Shown: positions 24,587-38,472 of the stretch, piece by piece | Layout: every line of letters begins with the position of its first letter | Numbering within the stretch: the stretch's first letter is position 1 | From: Avena insularis | Lineage: Eukaryota > Streptophyta > Magnoliopsida > Poales > Poaceae | Assembly: GCA_023614405.1 (NCBI GenBank) | Contig: CM042688.1 | Span: forward strand, 383,271,331 to 383,335,330 | Direction of reading: 5' to 3' | Length of the DNA: 64,000 nucleotides | Position numbers and translations under genes: made by a program | The notes under the pieces: generated by a model | What the model was told of the DNA's origin: nothing | Databases searched by the model: none | What the model saw: only the letters and a program-made list of their open reading frames with translations

Positions 24587-27500
24587 TGTAACATCCCTAA
24601 ATTCAAATTTCAAAGCTCATTCATATCATCCATGCATCCATCATCATCTAGGGTTTTTCTCAAAATCATTTTAGAAATAGGAGCATTTTTGGCTCATTAT
24701 TTTATGTATGAAAACCCTAGCCTTTGTGCTACTTGTTGTTGAGAAAAGTACTTTTATTGTTGAGAATCCAAACACAAGTGATTTCAAAACTTTGAGCAAA
24801 GTATCAAAGCAAAATATGAATTAAAACAAATTATATGCCTATTTCATAAAGGCATAGTTTTAATTTATTTTCAAAAGACCCAAGTGTTCTGAAGTGTTCA
24901 GATGTGTTTGACCCTTATTTAAGAACAAGATTTATTGTACAAAAGTCCTGTAAAGCTTTGGTTTCAAACAGATTTGAATTTGGGTTTAAAAACCATTTCT
25001 AGAAATTTAATCAGAAAAAGAAAAAGAATTAAGAGGAAAAAAAATAGCCAAACCAGCCAATCTGGCCGACCCAGCCCAACACGGCCCAGCTAGCCCAGCT
25101 CCCTAATCCCGCGAATCATTTTCTTTCACCCACTCTCGCACCCACCAGCTCACTGACCGAAGGGACCCACTCTCCCTCTCCTCGCTCGCTGACATCCGCG
25201 ACCCACTCGAGCGTCGTCATCTCCACCCCCACGACCTGTTCGTCCCCAAATCAGCGCGGCCGTTTTCTGTTTTAAATTCGCAGCTTCAATTCGTATCAAT
25301 GCTCGAGTAATTCTCGCTCACGACCTGGCTACTTAAACCCCCTCTGCCCCCTCTCCCTTCTCCCTCAAACCCCGAACCTAGAGCGCCACCAGGCTGCGTG
25401 CATTGCTCCCTGTAGCCCCGCCATCTCCGACAAGCTGCAGCCACGATTCCGGCCACCTCCGACCACCCCTCTGCCTCTGCTTCACACGAACAGATTCCAC
25501 TTGACCTCACGCATCACCCAGTACTCCTGGTTCGCCCGCGCGTGACCCAGAACGTCGGCTACGCAAACGTCTGACCGCCACCGCCTCCAGCTTCAACTCC
25601 GGCGAGCTCTAGTGGTAAGTCCAGACCGCCCCGAACCTTGTCATTCATGCACGCGTTTACCCCGTGACCATCTGCATCTGACCACACCTCCTGTTTGCAT
25701 CCTAGTGATCTACAACGTCGCCTTCGACCTCGAACGGAATCACCTGTCGCCAGACTCAACTCCGACGAGGAATCAACATCGTGACAGCACGCCCCTCCGC
25801 AAACCGACGCTACCTTGAGCTTCAGCAGCTTCTCGCGAGCCTGGTATGACCCTTCTCCCTCTCGCAGACGACCGGGAACACTAGCGCCGCCTAGACCGAG
25901 CGCTCCGCCGCTCGCTGACGCCGCGCGCCGCCAGGACATGGTTGTTTGAACGAGTACCGTTAGATCCAGATCCGAGCGCTAGGATAGATTCATTTAACTG
26001 CGAAGCGGTACGCGATCTGGAACGTGCGATCTGTTTAGATCCTGCGGCTGCCAAACGCGATCCAACCGAAGCGGTACGCGCCAGTGAGGTTGCGACGCGT
26101 GGCTGGGATGAATTCAAAAACAGAAATTCGAATCAGATTTATATCCAAACTTCAAACTGCTATAACTTTTGAATGCCACGTTAGAATTTTGCAAACTTTA
26201 TACCGTTGGATTCAGTGAATCAAGGCCTTTCTATTTATGCAAAGTGTTTAACAAATAGTAACCATTAGAATGACTTTATTTGTAGAAACATGTCTAAGGC
26301 TATTTTGAGTATGGATTTAGTTTAGTAATTTGTTTAAGTACCAAATAAGTTTGTCTTGGTTTTTTTTGTGTCTTGTTAAGTTTCTGTAAACATGCACATG
26401 CTTGGTAGAGTTTTCAAAATCACCACTTAGTAAAATCTTGCATGCATGCATTCATATTATTTTTGATTGTATTTAAATTGTGTGTAATTGTGTGCTACAA
26501 TTTTGTGTGTAGATTTTGCTAGTGATTGTGACTGTGAAGAGTGCTACTCTCCCCATTACCAAGGCAAGTGATATTTTCATGAACATTCCGTTCCTATATT
26601 TTATACTAGCATTAGATATTTTTGCTAAGACATGCATGCTACTTTTGTCAAATGATATGATGGGAAATCCTATGTAGTTTAGAATGGTAGAGTTGCTAGG
26701 AAAATTTTCCCTAAAGATAAGTTGCCATGCCATGCTTAGCCTAGCTAATAGAAAACAAGGGTGGATTATATATTCATGCTATGGAAAATTTCTAAGTCTG
26801 ATGACTTGTGTTTTGATTAATAAAACAACTAAGTTAATGAATCACCTGGGTGGAATGGGACTTGCTTGGTGGTTTTTGGTTGAGTGGTTCACAAGGCCCA
26901 TTTTTATGGTTTACCTTAGTGTATCTCACTTGTGAATGGCCACCCAGGAACAAAGAGATTTGAGATGTCAAATGTTGAGAAGCTTCAAGTGCAACCACTT
27001 GGCAATATGGGCTCTGCCATGATCATATAGGTTGCTAGAACTTAGTCTCTTGGACAGTTGGTGGTAGAGGGATTGATAGGTTGGAGCGCGTCCATTTGAC
27101 TAAGGAAAGGCTTCTGAAAGATCTTGTCTTGGGAAACCAAGTCTTGTGGGGAAAGTGCACCACCTCTGCAGAGTGTAAAACCTAAGTACTTAGCCATGTC
27201 CCTGGTAAAGGACAATTTGAGCATCAAGACATGGAAGCTTCAAGAATCTCATCACTCCAACTTCTAAATAAAACTTGTGGGTGAACAAGGGTGAAGGACC
27301 CCAATGTCTATTGGAGGTTCCTTGGGAAGTTTTGACAAAGAAAAACTTAATGTTTTCTACTAATAGGAAAACCTATTTTGAGCAAAGCAAGCTACACTTA
27401 GCCAAAATGCATATAGTATTATAGTCCACTTTAAATAAACTAAGTATCACTTGCCAATACTATTCCAAAGTATTGACCTCTGGTGTAACTTGTAATGTTG

Positions 27501-27780
27501 CAGGTTACTCCGATGATGAATAGGAGTCATGAGTCTACACTCAACATGCTTGCCTGTGGCACATGAAGATGAAGACTTATGTTTATTTACTCATTCCATA
27601 AACTCTTGTATTAGGCCTTTGGCCCTAAGTTGTAAAAGGCTATGTTTTATCTTTGGAATGAATGTAATAAACGACCTTTGTATCTGTGTACTTCATCTTA
27701 AACTGTGGATGCTAGCATTGATCCAGGGACTAGCATTGCAATCACAGGGATCCTTTCCTTTATAAAGGAGGGGTCTAACA
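24587..27780 (+). mobile_element. 3' LTR of the Tekay-like element (~3.2 kb)
   Basis: It begins TGTAACATCCC at 24587 directly after the polypurine tract and ends GGGGTCTAACA at 27780, where satellite resumes: TG…CA termini, 3,194 bp. Layout: AT-rich U3 (24600-25050), GC-rich leader-like zone (25050-26120) with a TTAAA at 25335 and a donor-like GTAAGT at 25615-25620, then AT-rich sequence to the end. There is no second copy in the window, so insertion age cannot be estimated from LTR divergence. Open frames inside the GC-rich zone (for example 25559-25939 minus) are compositional. Promoter and splice-site readings are inference. Confidence 0.85.
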
Positions 27781-30700
27781 CATTGCATGTGTGTTATTTT
27801 CATAAACCACAACTAGAGTTCATTGCATGTGTGTTCTTTTCATAAACCACATGGATATACTAGAGTTCATTGCATTTGTGTTCTTTTCATAAACCACATG
27901 GATCCACCAGTGTCATTGCATGTGCGTTCTTTTCATAAACCACATCTAGAGTCATTGCATGTGTGTTCTTTTCATAAACCACATTTATCTACCAGAGTCA
28001 TTGCATGTGTGTTATTTTCATAAACCACATGGATCCACTAGAGTCATTGCATGCGTGTTCTTTTCATAAACCACAACTAGAGTCATTGCATGTGTGTTCT
28101 TTTTATAAACCACAACTAGAGTCATTGCACGTGTGTTCTTTTCATAAATCACATGGATCTACTAGAGTTCATTGCATGTGTGTTCTTTTCATACACCACA
28201 TGGATCCACTAGAGTCATTGCATGTGTGTTCTTTTCATTAACCACAACTAGAGTCATTGCATGTGATTTATTTTCATAAAACACATGGATCCACTAGTGT
28301 CATTGCATGTGTGTTCTTTTCATAAAGCACAGCTAGAGTCATTGCATGTGTGTTCTTTTCATAAACCACATTGATCCACCAGAGTCATTGCATGTGTGTT
28401 ATATTCATAAACCACATGGATCCACCAGAGTCATTGCATGTGTGTTCTTTTCATAAACCACAACTAGAGTCATTACATGTGTGTTCTTTAAATAAACCAC
28501 AACTAGAGTCATTGCATGTGTGTTCTTTTCATAAGCCACATGGATCTAATAGAATTCATTGCATGTGTGTTCTTTTCACAAACAATATGGATCCACTAAA
28601 CTTAATTGCATATGTGTTCTTTTCATAAACCACATCTAGTGTCATTTCATGTGTGTTCTTTTCATAAACCACAACTAGAGTTCATTGTATGTGTGTTGTT
28701 TTCATAAACCACATGGATCCACCAGAGTCATTGCATGTGTGTTCTTTTCATCAACCATAACTATAGTCATTGCATGTGGTTTCTTTTCGTAAACCACATG
28801 GATCCATCGGTGTCATTGCATGTGTGTTCTTTTCATAAACCACAGCTAGAGTCATTACATGTGTATTCTTTTCATAAACCACATTGATCCACTATAGTCA
28901 TTGCATGTGTGTTATTTCCATAAACCACATGGATTCACCAGAGTTATTGCATGTGTGTTCTTTTCATAAACTACATGGATCCACCAGTCATTGAATGTTT
29001 TATTCTTTTCATAAACCACATTGATCCACTATAGTCAATGCATGTGTGTTATTTTCATAAACCACATGGATTCACCAGAGTTATTGCATGTGTGTTCTTT
29101 TCATAAACTACATGGATCCACCAGAGTCATTGCATGCGTGTTCTTTTCATAAACCACATGGATCCACTAGAGTCATTGCATGTGTGTTCTTTTCATAAAC
29201 CACAACTAGAGTCATTGCATGTGGTTTCTTTTCATAAATCACATGGATCCACCTATGTCATTGCATGTGTGTTCTTTTCATAATCCACAGCTAGAGTCAT
29301 TGCATGTGTGTTCTTTTTATAAACCAAACTAGAGTCATTGCGTGTGTGTTCTTTTCATAAACCACAACTAGAGTTCATTGCATGTGTGTTCTTTTCATAA
29401 ACCACATGGATATACTAGAGTTCATTGCATGTGTGTTCTTGTCATAAACCACATGGGTCCACCAGTGTCATTGCATGTGTGTTCTTTTCATAAACCACAG
29501 CTAGAGTCATTGCATGTGTGTTCTTTTCATAAACCACATTTATCCACCAGTGTCATTGCATGTGTGTTCTTTTCATAAAGCACAGCTGGAGTCATTTCAT
29601 GTGTGTTCTTTTCATAAACCACATTGATCCACCAGAGTCATTGCATGTGTGTTATTTTCATAAACCACATGGATCCACTAGAGTCATTGCATGTGTGTTC
29701 TTTTCATAAACCACAACTAGAGTCATTACATGTGTGTTCTTTAAATAAACCATAACTAGAGTCATTGCATGTGTGTTCTTTTCATAAGCCACATGGATCT
29801 ACTAGAATTCATTGCATGTGTGTTCTTTTCATAAACCACAAGGATCCACTAGATTTAATTGCATGTGTGTTCTTTTCACAAACCACATGGGTCCTCTAGA
29901 GTTGATTGCATGTGTGTTCTTTTCAAAAACCACAACTAGAGTCATTGCATGTGTAGTCTTTTCATAAACCACAACTAGAGTCATTGCATGTGTGTTCTTT
30001 TCATAAACCACAACTAGAGTTCATTGCATGTGTGTTCTTTTCATAAACCACATGGATATATTAGAGTTCATTGCGTGTGTGTTCTTTTCATAAACCACAT
30101 GGATCCACCAGTGTCATTGCATCTGTGTTCTTTTCATAAACCACAGCTAGAGTCATTGCATGTGTGTTCTTTTCATAAACCATATTGATCCACCAGAGTC
30201 ATTGCATGTGTGTTATTTTCATAAACCACATGGATCCACCAGAGTCATTGCATGCGTGTTATTTTCATAAACCACAACTAGAGTCATTACATGTGTGTTC
30301 TTTTCATCAACCACAACTAGAGTCATTGCATGTGTTTTCTTTTCATAAACCACATGGATCCACCAATGTCATGGAATGTGTGTTCTTTTCATAAACCACA
30401 TGGATCCACCAGAGTTATTGCATGTGTGTTCTTTTCATAAACAACATGGATCCACCAGAGTCATTGCATGTGTATTCTTTTCATAAACCACATGGATCCA
30501 CTAGAGTCATTGCATGTGTGTTATTTTCATAAACCACAACTAGATTCATTGCATGTGTGTTCTTTTCATAAACCACAACTAGAGTCATTGCATGTGGTTT
30601 CTTTTCATAAACCACATGGATCCACCTGTGTCATTGCATGTGTGTTCTTTTCATAATCCACAGCTAGAGTCATTGCAAGTGTGTTCTTTTCAAAACCACA

Positions 30701-33700
30701 TTGATCTACCAGAGTAATTGCATGGGTGTTCTTTTCATAATCCACATCTAGAGTCATTGCATGTGTGTTCTTTTCATAAACCACAACTAGAGTCATTGCA
30801 TGTGTGTTCTTTTCATAAACCACAACTAGAGTCATTGCATGTGTGTTCTTTTCATAAACCACAACTAGAGTTCATTGTATGTGTGTTCTTTTCATAAACC
30901 ACATGGATCCACTAGAGTCATTGCATGTGTGTTCTTTTCATAAACCACAACTAGAGTCATTGCATGTGGTTTCTTTTCATAAATCACATGGATCCACCTA
31001 TGTCATTGCATGTGTGTTCTTTTCATAATCCACAGCTAGAGTCATTGCAAGTGTGTTCTTTTTATAAACCACAACTAGAGTCATTGCATGTGTGTTATTT
31101 TCATAAACCACAACTAGAGTTCATTGCATGTGTGTTCTTTTCATAAACCACATGGATATACTAGAGTTCATTGCATGTGTGTTCTTTTCATAAACCACAT
31201 GGATCCACGAGTGTCATTGCATGTGTGTTCTTTTCATAAACCACATCTAGCGTCATTGCATGTGTGTTCTTTTCATAAACCACATTTATCCACCAGAGTC
31301 ATTGCATGTGTGTTATTTTCATAAACCACATGGATCCACTAGAGTCATTGCATGCGTGTTCTTTTCATAAACCACAACTAGAGTCATTGCATGTGTGTTC
31401 TTTTCATAAACCACAACTAGAGTTCATTGCATGTGTGTTCTTTTCATAAATCACATGGATCTACTAGAGTTCATTGCATGTGTATTCTTTTCATAAACCA
31501 CATGGATCCACTAGAGTCATTGCATGTGTGTTCTTTTCATAAACAACAACTAGAGTCATCGCATGTGATTTATTTTCATAAACCACATGGATCCACCAGT
31601 GTCATTGCATGTGTGTTCTTTTCATAAAGCACAGCTGGAGTCATTTCATGTGTGTTCTTTTCATAAACCACATTGATCCACCAGAGTCATTGCATGTGTG
31701 TTATTTTCATAAACCACATGGATCGACCAGAGTCATTGCATGTGTGTTCTTTTCATTAACCACAACTAGAGTCATTACATGTGTGTTCTTTAAATAAACC
31801 ATAACTAGAGTCATTGCATGTGTGTTCTTTTCATAAGCCACATGGATCTACTAGAATTCATTGCATGTGTGTTCTTTTCATAAACCACATGGATCCACTA
31901 GATTTAATTGCATGTGTGTTCTTTTCATAAACCACATGGGTCCTCTAGAGTTGATTGCATGTGTGTTCTTTTCAAAAACCACAACTAGAGTCATTGCATG
32001 TGTGTTCTTTTCATAAACCACAACTAGAGTCATTGCATGTTTGTCATTTTCATAAACCACATGGATCCACTAGAGTCATTGCATGTGTTCTGTTGATAAA
32101 CGACAACTAGAGTCATTGCATGTGTGTTCTTTTCATAAACCACATGGATATATTAGAGTTCATTGCATGTGTGTTCTTTTCATAAACCACATGGATCCAC
32201 CAGTGTCATTGCATCTGTGTTATTTTCATAAACCACAGCTAGAGTCATTGCATGTGTGTTCTTTTCATAAACCAGATTGATCCACCAGAGTCATTGCATG
32301 TGTGTTATTTTCATAAACCACATGGATCCACCAGAGTCATTGCATGCGTGTTATTTTCATAAACCACAACTAGAGTCATTACATGTGTGTTCTTTTCATA
32401 AACCACAACTAGAGTCATTGCATGTGTGTTCTTTTCATAAACCACATGGATCCACCAATGTCATGGAATGTGTGTTCTTTTCATAAACCACATGGATCCA
32501 CCAGAGTTATTGCATGTGTGTTCTTTTCATAAACTACATGGATCCACCAGAGTCATTGCATGTGTATTATTTTCATAAACCACATGGATCCACTAGAGTC
32601 ATTGCATGTGTGTTATTTTCATAAACCACAACTGGATTCATTGCATGTGTGTTCTTTTCATAAACCACAAGTAGAGTCATTGCATGTGGTTTCTTTTCAT
32701 AAACCACATGGATCCACCTGTGTCATTGCATGTGTGTTCTTTTCATAATCCACAGCTAGAGTCATTGCATGTGTGTTCTTTTCAAAAACCACATTGATCC
32801 ACCAGAGTAATTGCATGTGTGTTATTTTCATAAACCACAACTAGAGTCATTGCATGTCTGTTCTTTTCATAAACCACATCTATAGTCATTGCATGTGTGT
32901 TCTTTTCATAAACCACAAATAGAGTTCATTGCAGGTGTGTTCTTTTCATAAACCAAATGGATATACTAGAATTCATTGCATGTGTGTTCTTTTCATAAAC
33001 CACATGGATCCACTAGAGTTGATTGCATATGTGTTCTTTTCAAAAACCACAACTAGAGTCATTGCATGTGTGTTCTTTTCATAAACCACAACTAGAGTCA
33101 TTGCATGTGTGTTCTTTTCATAAACCACAACTAGAGTCATTGCATGTGTGTTCTTTTCATAAACCACAACTAGAGTTCATTGTATGTGTGTTCTTTTCAT
33201 AAACCACATGGATCCACTAGAGTCATTGCATGTGTGTTCTTTTCATAAACCACAACTAGAGTCATTGCATGTGGTTTCTTTTCATAAATCACATGGATCC
33301 ACCTATGTCATTGCATGTGTGTTCTTTTCATAATCCACAGCTAGAGTCATTGCAAGTGTGTTCTTTTTATAAACCACAACTAGAGTCATTGCATGTGTGT
33401 TATTTTCATAAACCACAACTAGAGTTCATTGCATGTGTGTTCTTTTCATAAACCACATGGATATACTAGAGTTCATTGCATGTGTGTTCTTTTCATAAAC
33501 CACATGGATCCACGAGTGTCATTGCATGTGTTCTTTTCATAAACCACAGCTAGCGTCATTGCATGTGTGTTCTTTTCATAAACCACATTTATCCACCAGA
33601 GTCATTGCATGTGTGTTATTTTCATAAACCACATGGATCCACTAGAGTCATTGCATGCGTGTTCTTTTCATAAACCACAACTAGAGTCATTGCATGTGTG

Positions 33701-36700
33701 TTCTTTTCATAAACCATAACTAGAGTCATTGCATGTGTGTTCTTTTCATAAATCACATGGATCTACTAGAGTTCATTGCATGTGTATTCTTTTCATAAAC
33801 CACATGGATCCACTAGAGTCATTGCATGTGTGTTCTTTTCATAAACAACAACTAGAGTCATCGCATGTGATTTATTTTCATAAACCACATGGATCCACCA
33901 GTGTCATTGCATGTGTGTTCTTTTCATAAAGCACAGCTGGAGTCATTTCATGTGTGTTCTTTTCATAAACCACATTGATCCACCAGAGTCATTGCATGTG
34001 TGTTATTTTCATAAACCACATGGATCCACCAGAGTCATTGCATGTGTGTTCTTTTCATTAACCACAACTAGAGTCATTACATGTGTGTTCTTTAAATAAA
34101 CCATAACTAGAGTCATTGCATGTGTGTTCTTTTCATAAGCCACATGGATCTACTAGAATTCATTGCATGTGTGTTCTTTTCATAAACCACATGGATCCAC
34201 TAGATTTAATTGCATGTGTGTTCTTTTCATAAACCACATGGGTCCTCTAGAGTTGATTGCATGTGTGTTCTTTTCAAAAACCACAACTAGAGTCATTGCA
34301 TGTGTGTTCTTTTCATAAACCACAACTAGAGTCATTGCATGTTTGTCATTTTCATAAACCACATGGATCCACTAGAGTCATTGCATGCGTGTTCTGTTGA
34401 TAAACGACAACTAGAGTCATTGCATGTGTGTTCTTTTCATAAACCACATGGATATATTAGAGTTCATTGCATGTGTGTTCTTTTCATAAACCACATGGAT
34501 CCACCAGTGTCATTGCATCTGTGTTATTTTCATAAACCACAGCTAGAGTCATTGCATGTGTGTTCTTTTCATAAACCAGATTGATCCACCAGAGTCATTG
34601 CATGTGTGTTATTTTCATAAACCACATGGATCCACCAGAGTCATTGCATGCGTGTTATTTTCATAAACAACAACTAGAGTCATTACATGTGTGTTCTTTT
34701 CATAAACCACAACTAGAGTCATTGCATGTGTGTTCTTTTCATAAACCACATGGATCCACCAATGTCATGGAATGTGTGTTCTTTTCATAAACCACATGGA
34801 TCCACCAGAGTTGTGCATGTGTGTTCTTTTCATAAACTACATGGATTCACCAGAGTCATTGCATGTGTATTATTTTCATAAACCACATGGATCCACTAGA
34901 GTCATTGCGTGTGTGTTATTTTCATAAACCACAACTGGATTCATTGCATGTGTGTTCTTTTCATAAACCACAACTAGAGTCATTGCATGTGGTTTCTTTT
35001 CATAAACCACATGGATCCACCTGTGTCATTTCATGTGTGTTCTTTTCATAATCCACAGCTAGAGTCATTGCATGTGTGTTCTTTTCAAAAACCACATTGA
35101 TCCACCAGAGTAATTGCATGTGTGTTATTTTCATAAACCACAACTAGAGTCATTGCATGTCTGTTCTTTTCATAAACCACATCTAGAGTCATTGCATGTG
35201 TGTTCTTTTCATAAACCACAAATAGAGTTCATTGCAGGTGTGTTCTTTTCATAAACCAAATGGATATACTAGAATTCATTGCATGTGTGTTCTTTTCATA
35301 AACCACATGGATCCACTAGAGTTGATTGCATATGTGTTCTTTTCAAAAACCACAACTAGAGTCATTGCATGTGTGTTCTTTTCATAAACCACAACTAGAG
35401 TCATTGCATGTGTGTTCTTTTCATAAACCACAACTAGAGTTCATTGCATGTGTGTTCTTTTCATAAACCACATGGATCCACTAGAGTTCATTGCATGTGT
35501 GTTCTTTTCATAAACCACATGGATCCACGAGTGTCATTGCATGTGTGTTCTTTTCATAAACCACAGCTAGCGTCATTGCATGTGTGTTCTTTTCATAAAC
35601 CACATTTATCCACCAGAGTCATTGCATGTGTGTTATTTTCATAAACCACATGGATCCACTAGAGTCATTGCATGCGTGTTCTTTTCATAAACCACAACTA
35701 GAGTCATTGCATGTGTGTTCTTTTCATAAACCATAACTAGAGTCATTGCATGTGTGTTCTTTTCATAAATCACATGGATCTACTAGAGTTCATTGCATGT
35801 GTATTCTTTTCATAAACCACATGGATCCACTAGAGTCATTGCATGTGTGTTCTTTTCATAAACAACAACTAGAGTCATCGCATGTGATTTATTTTCATAA
35901 ACCACATGGATCCACCAGTGTCATTGCATGTGTGTTCTTTTCATAAAGCACAGCTGGAGTCATTTCATGTGTGTTCTTTTCATAAACCACATTGATCCAC
36001 CAGAGTCATTGCATGTGTGTTATTTTCATAAACCACATGGATCCACCAGAGTCATTGCATGTGTGTTCTTTTCATTAACCACAACTAGAGTCATTACATG
36101 TGTGTTCTTTAAATAAACCATAACTAGAGTCATTGCATGTGTGTTCTTTTCATAAGCCACATGGATCTACTAGAATTCATTGCATGTGTGTTCTTTTCAT
36201 AAACCACATGGATCCACCAGAGTCATTGCATGCTTGTTATTTTCATAAACCACAACTAGAGACATTGCATGTGTGTTCTTTTCATAAACCACAACTAGAG
36301 TCATTGCATGTTTGTTCTTTTCATAAACCACATGGATCCACTAGAGTCATTGCATGTGTGTTGTTTTCATAAAGCACATGGATCCACCAGTGTCATTGCA
36401 TGTGTATTCTTTTCATAAACCACAGCTAGAGTCATTGCATGTGTGTTATTTTCATAAACCACATGGATCCACCAGAGTCATTGCATGCGTGTTATTTTCA
36501 TAAACCACAACTAGAGTCATTACATGTGTGTTCTTTTCATAAACCACAACTAGAGTCATTGCATGTGTGTTCTTTTCATAAACCACATGGATCCACCAGT
36601 GTCATTGCATGTGTGTTCTTTTCATAAACTACATGGATCCACCAGAGTCATTGCATGTGTATTATTTTCATAAACCACATGGATCCACTAGAGTCATTGC

Positions 36701-36970
36701 GTGTGTGTTATTTTCATAAACCACAACTGGATTCATTGCATGTGTGTTCTTTTCATAAACCACAACTAGAGTCATTGCATGTGGTTTCTTTTCATAAACC
36801 ACATGGATCCACCTGTGTCATTGCATGTGTGTTCTTTTCATAAACCACATTGATCCACCAGAGTCATTGCATGTGTGTTCTTTTCATAAACCACATCTAG
36901 AGTCATTGCATGTGTGTTCTTTTCATAAACCACAAATAGAGTTCATTGCAGGTGTGTTCTTTTCATAAAC
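27781..36970 (+). repeat. Subfamily C satellite with ~2.0-2.3-kb higher-order units
   Basis: Diagnostic monomers recur at 30185, 32277 and 34581; at 30468, 32560, 34863 and 36655; and at 31427, 33729 and 35746. Spacings are 2,092, 2,304, 2,302, 2,017 and 1,792 bp. Markers include TTCTTTAAATAAACC (for example 28486, 29731, 31788, 34090), ACGAGTGTC and ACTGGATTC tails, and the GTTCTGTTGATAAACGAC variant (32089, 34393). Unit lengths differ by whole monomers, showing gain or loss of monomers between copies. Confidence 0.82.
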
Positions 36971-37409
36971 CAAATGGATATACTAGAATTCATTGCATGT
37001 GTGTTCTTTTCATAAACCACATGGATCCACTAGAGTTGATTGCATATGTGTTCTTTTCAAAAACCACAACTAGAGTCATTGCATGTGTGTTCTTTTCATA
37101 AACCACAACTAGAGTCATTGCATGTGTGTTCTTTTCATAAACCACAACTAGAGTTCATTGCATGTGTGTTCTTTTCATAAACCACATGGATATATTAGAG
37201 TTCATTGCATGTGTGTTCTTTTCATAAACCACATGGATCCACCAGTGTCATTGCATGTGTGTTCTTTTCATAAACCACAGCTAGAGTCATTGCATGTGTG
37301 TTCTTTTCATAAACCAGATTGATCCACCAGAGTCATTGCATGTGTGTTATTTTCATAAACCACATGGATCCACCAGAGTCATTGCATGCGTGTTCTTTTC
37401 ATAAACCAC

Positions 37410-37657
37410 AACTAGAGTCATTACATATGTGTTATTTTCATAAACCACAAATACAATCATTGCATGTGTGTTCTTTTCATAAACCACATGGATCCACCAA
37501 TGTCATTGAATGTGTGTTCTTTTCATAAACCACAACTAGAGTCATTACATATGTGTTATTTTCATAAACCACAAATACAGTCATTGCATGTGTGTTCTTT
37601 TCATAAACCACATGGATCCACCAATGTCATTGAATGTGTGTTCTTTTCATAAACCAC
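37410..37657 (+). repeat. 124-bp (39+39+46) micro-duplication
   Basis: A three-monomer group beginning AACTAGAGTCATTACATATG at 37410 is repeated at 37534. The same pair occurs at 45276 and 45400, but the equivalent places at about 990 and 9592 have a single copy. It is a lineage marker for the two blocks at 37 kb and 45 kb. Confidence 0.85.
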
Positions 37658-38472
37658 ATGGATCCACCAGAGTTATTGCATGTGTGTTCTTTTCATAAAC
37701 AACATGGATCCACCAGAGTCATTGCATGTGTGTTCTTTTCATAAACCACATGGATCCACTAGAGTCATTGCATGTGTATTATTTTCATAAACTACAACTA
37801 GATTCATTGCATGTGTGTTCTTTTCATAAACCACAACTAGGGTAATTGCATGTGGTTTCTTTTCATAAACCACACGGATCCACCTGTGTCATTGCATGTG
37901 TGTTCTTTTCATAATCCACAGCTAGAGTCATTGCATGTGTGTTGTTTGCATAAACCACAACTAGGGTCATTGCATGTGTGTTCTTTTCATAAACCACAAC
38001 TAGAGTTCATTGCATGTGTGTTCTTTTCATAAACCACATGGATATACTAGAGTTCATTGCATGTGTGTTCTTTTCATAAACCACATTTATCCACCAGAGT
38101 AATTGCATGTGTATTATTTTCATAAACCACATGGATCCACTAGAGTCATTGCATGCGTGTTCTTTTCATAAACCACAACTAGAGTCATTGCATGTGTGTT
38201 CTTTTCATAAACCACAACTAGAGTCATTGCATGTGTGTTATTTTCATAAATCACATGGATCTTCTAGAGTTCATTGCATTTGTGTTCTTTTCATAAACCA
38301 CATGGATCCACTAGAGTCATTGCATGTGTGTTCTTTTCATAAACCACAACTAGAGTCATTGCATGTGATTTCTTTTCATAAACCACATGGATCCACTAGA
38401 GTCATTGCATGTGTGTTCTTTTCATAAAGCACAGCTAGAGTCATTGCATGTGTGTTCTTTTCATAAACCACA

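Larger units (their letters stand above)
15746..27780. mobile_element. Composite retrotransposon island within the satellite
   Basis: About 12 kb of non-satellite DNA made of two abutting pieces: a minus-strand LTR-like unit (15746-20370) and a plus-strand, 5'-truncated Ty3/gypsy element (20371-27780). The outer ends read TGTGTATG…CTAACA. Four bases, CATT, occur on both sides (15742-15745 and 27781-27784) and could be a target-site remnant, but CATT is also the monomer start, so the match is weak evidence. The internal joint at 20370/20371 shows no duplicated target bases. A simple single insertion does not explain all of it. Confidence 0.85.
20371..27780 (+). mobile_element. 5'-truncated Tekay/Del-like chromovirus retrotransposon (Ty3/gypsy)
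   Basis: A Ty3/gypsy order is preserved on the plus strand: gag zinc knuckle, aspartic protease, reverse transcriptase, RNase H, integrase, C-terminal chromodomain, polypurine tract, 3' LTR. RNase H before integrase defines Ty3/gypsy, and the chromodomain after integrase places it among chromoviruses; the sequence style is Tekay/Del-like. The 5' LTR, primer-binding site and first part of gag are missing: recognisable gag begins within a few bases of the minus-strand LTR end at 20370. The coding region is split by frameshifts in gag, at about 21740 and about 23420, and by stops at 22863, 23124 and 24512. It cannot encode an intact polyprotein. Confidence 0.92.

Noticed and set aside
25286..26172. 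Open frames in the GC-rich part of the 3' LTR
   Set aside because: Same reasoning: low-complexity Arg/Ser/Gly/Ala compositions in LTR leader-like sequence with no conserved motif.
15746..27780. A single intact LTR retrotransposon with paired direct LTRs
   Set aside because: The left unit (15746-20370) is on the opposite strand and differs in length and sequence from the right LTR. There is no primer-binding site between the left unit and gag.
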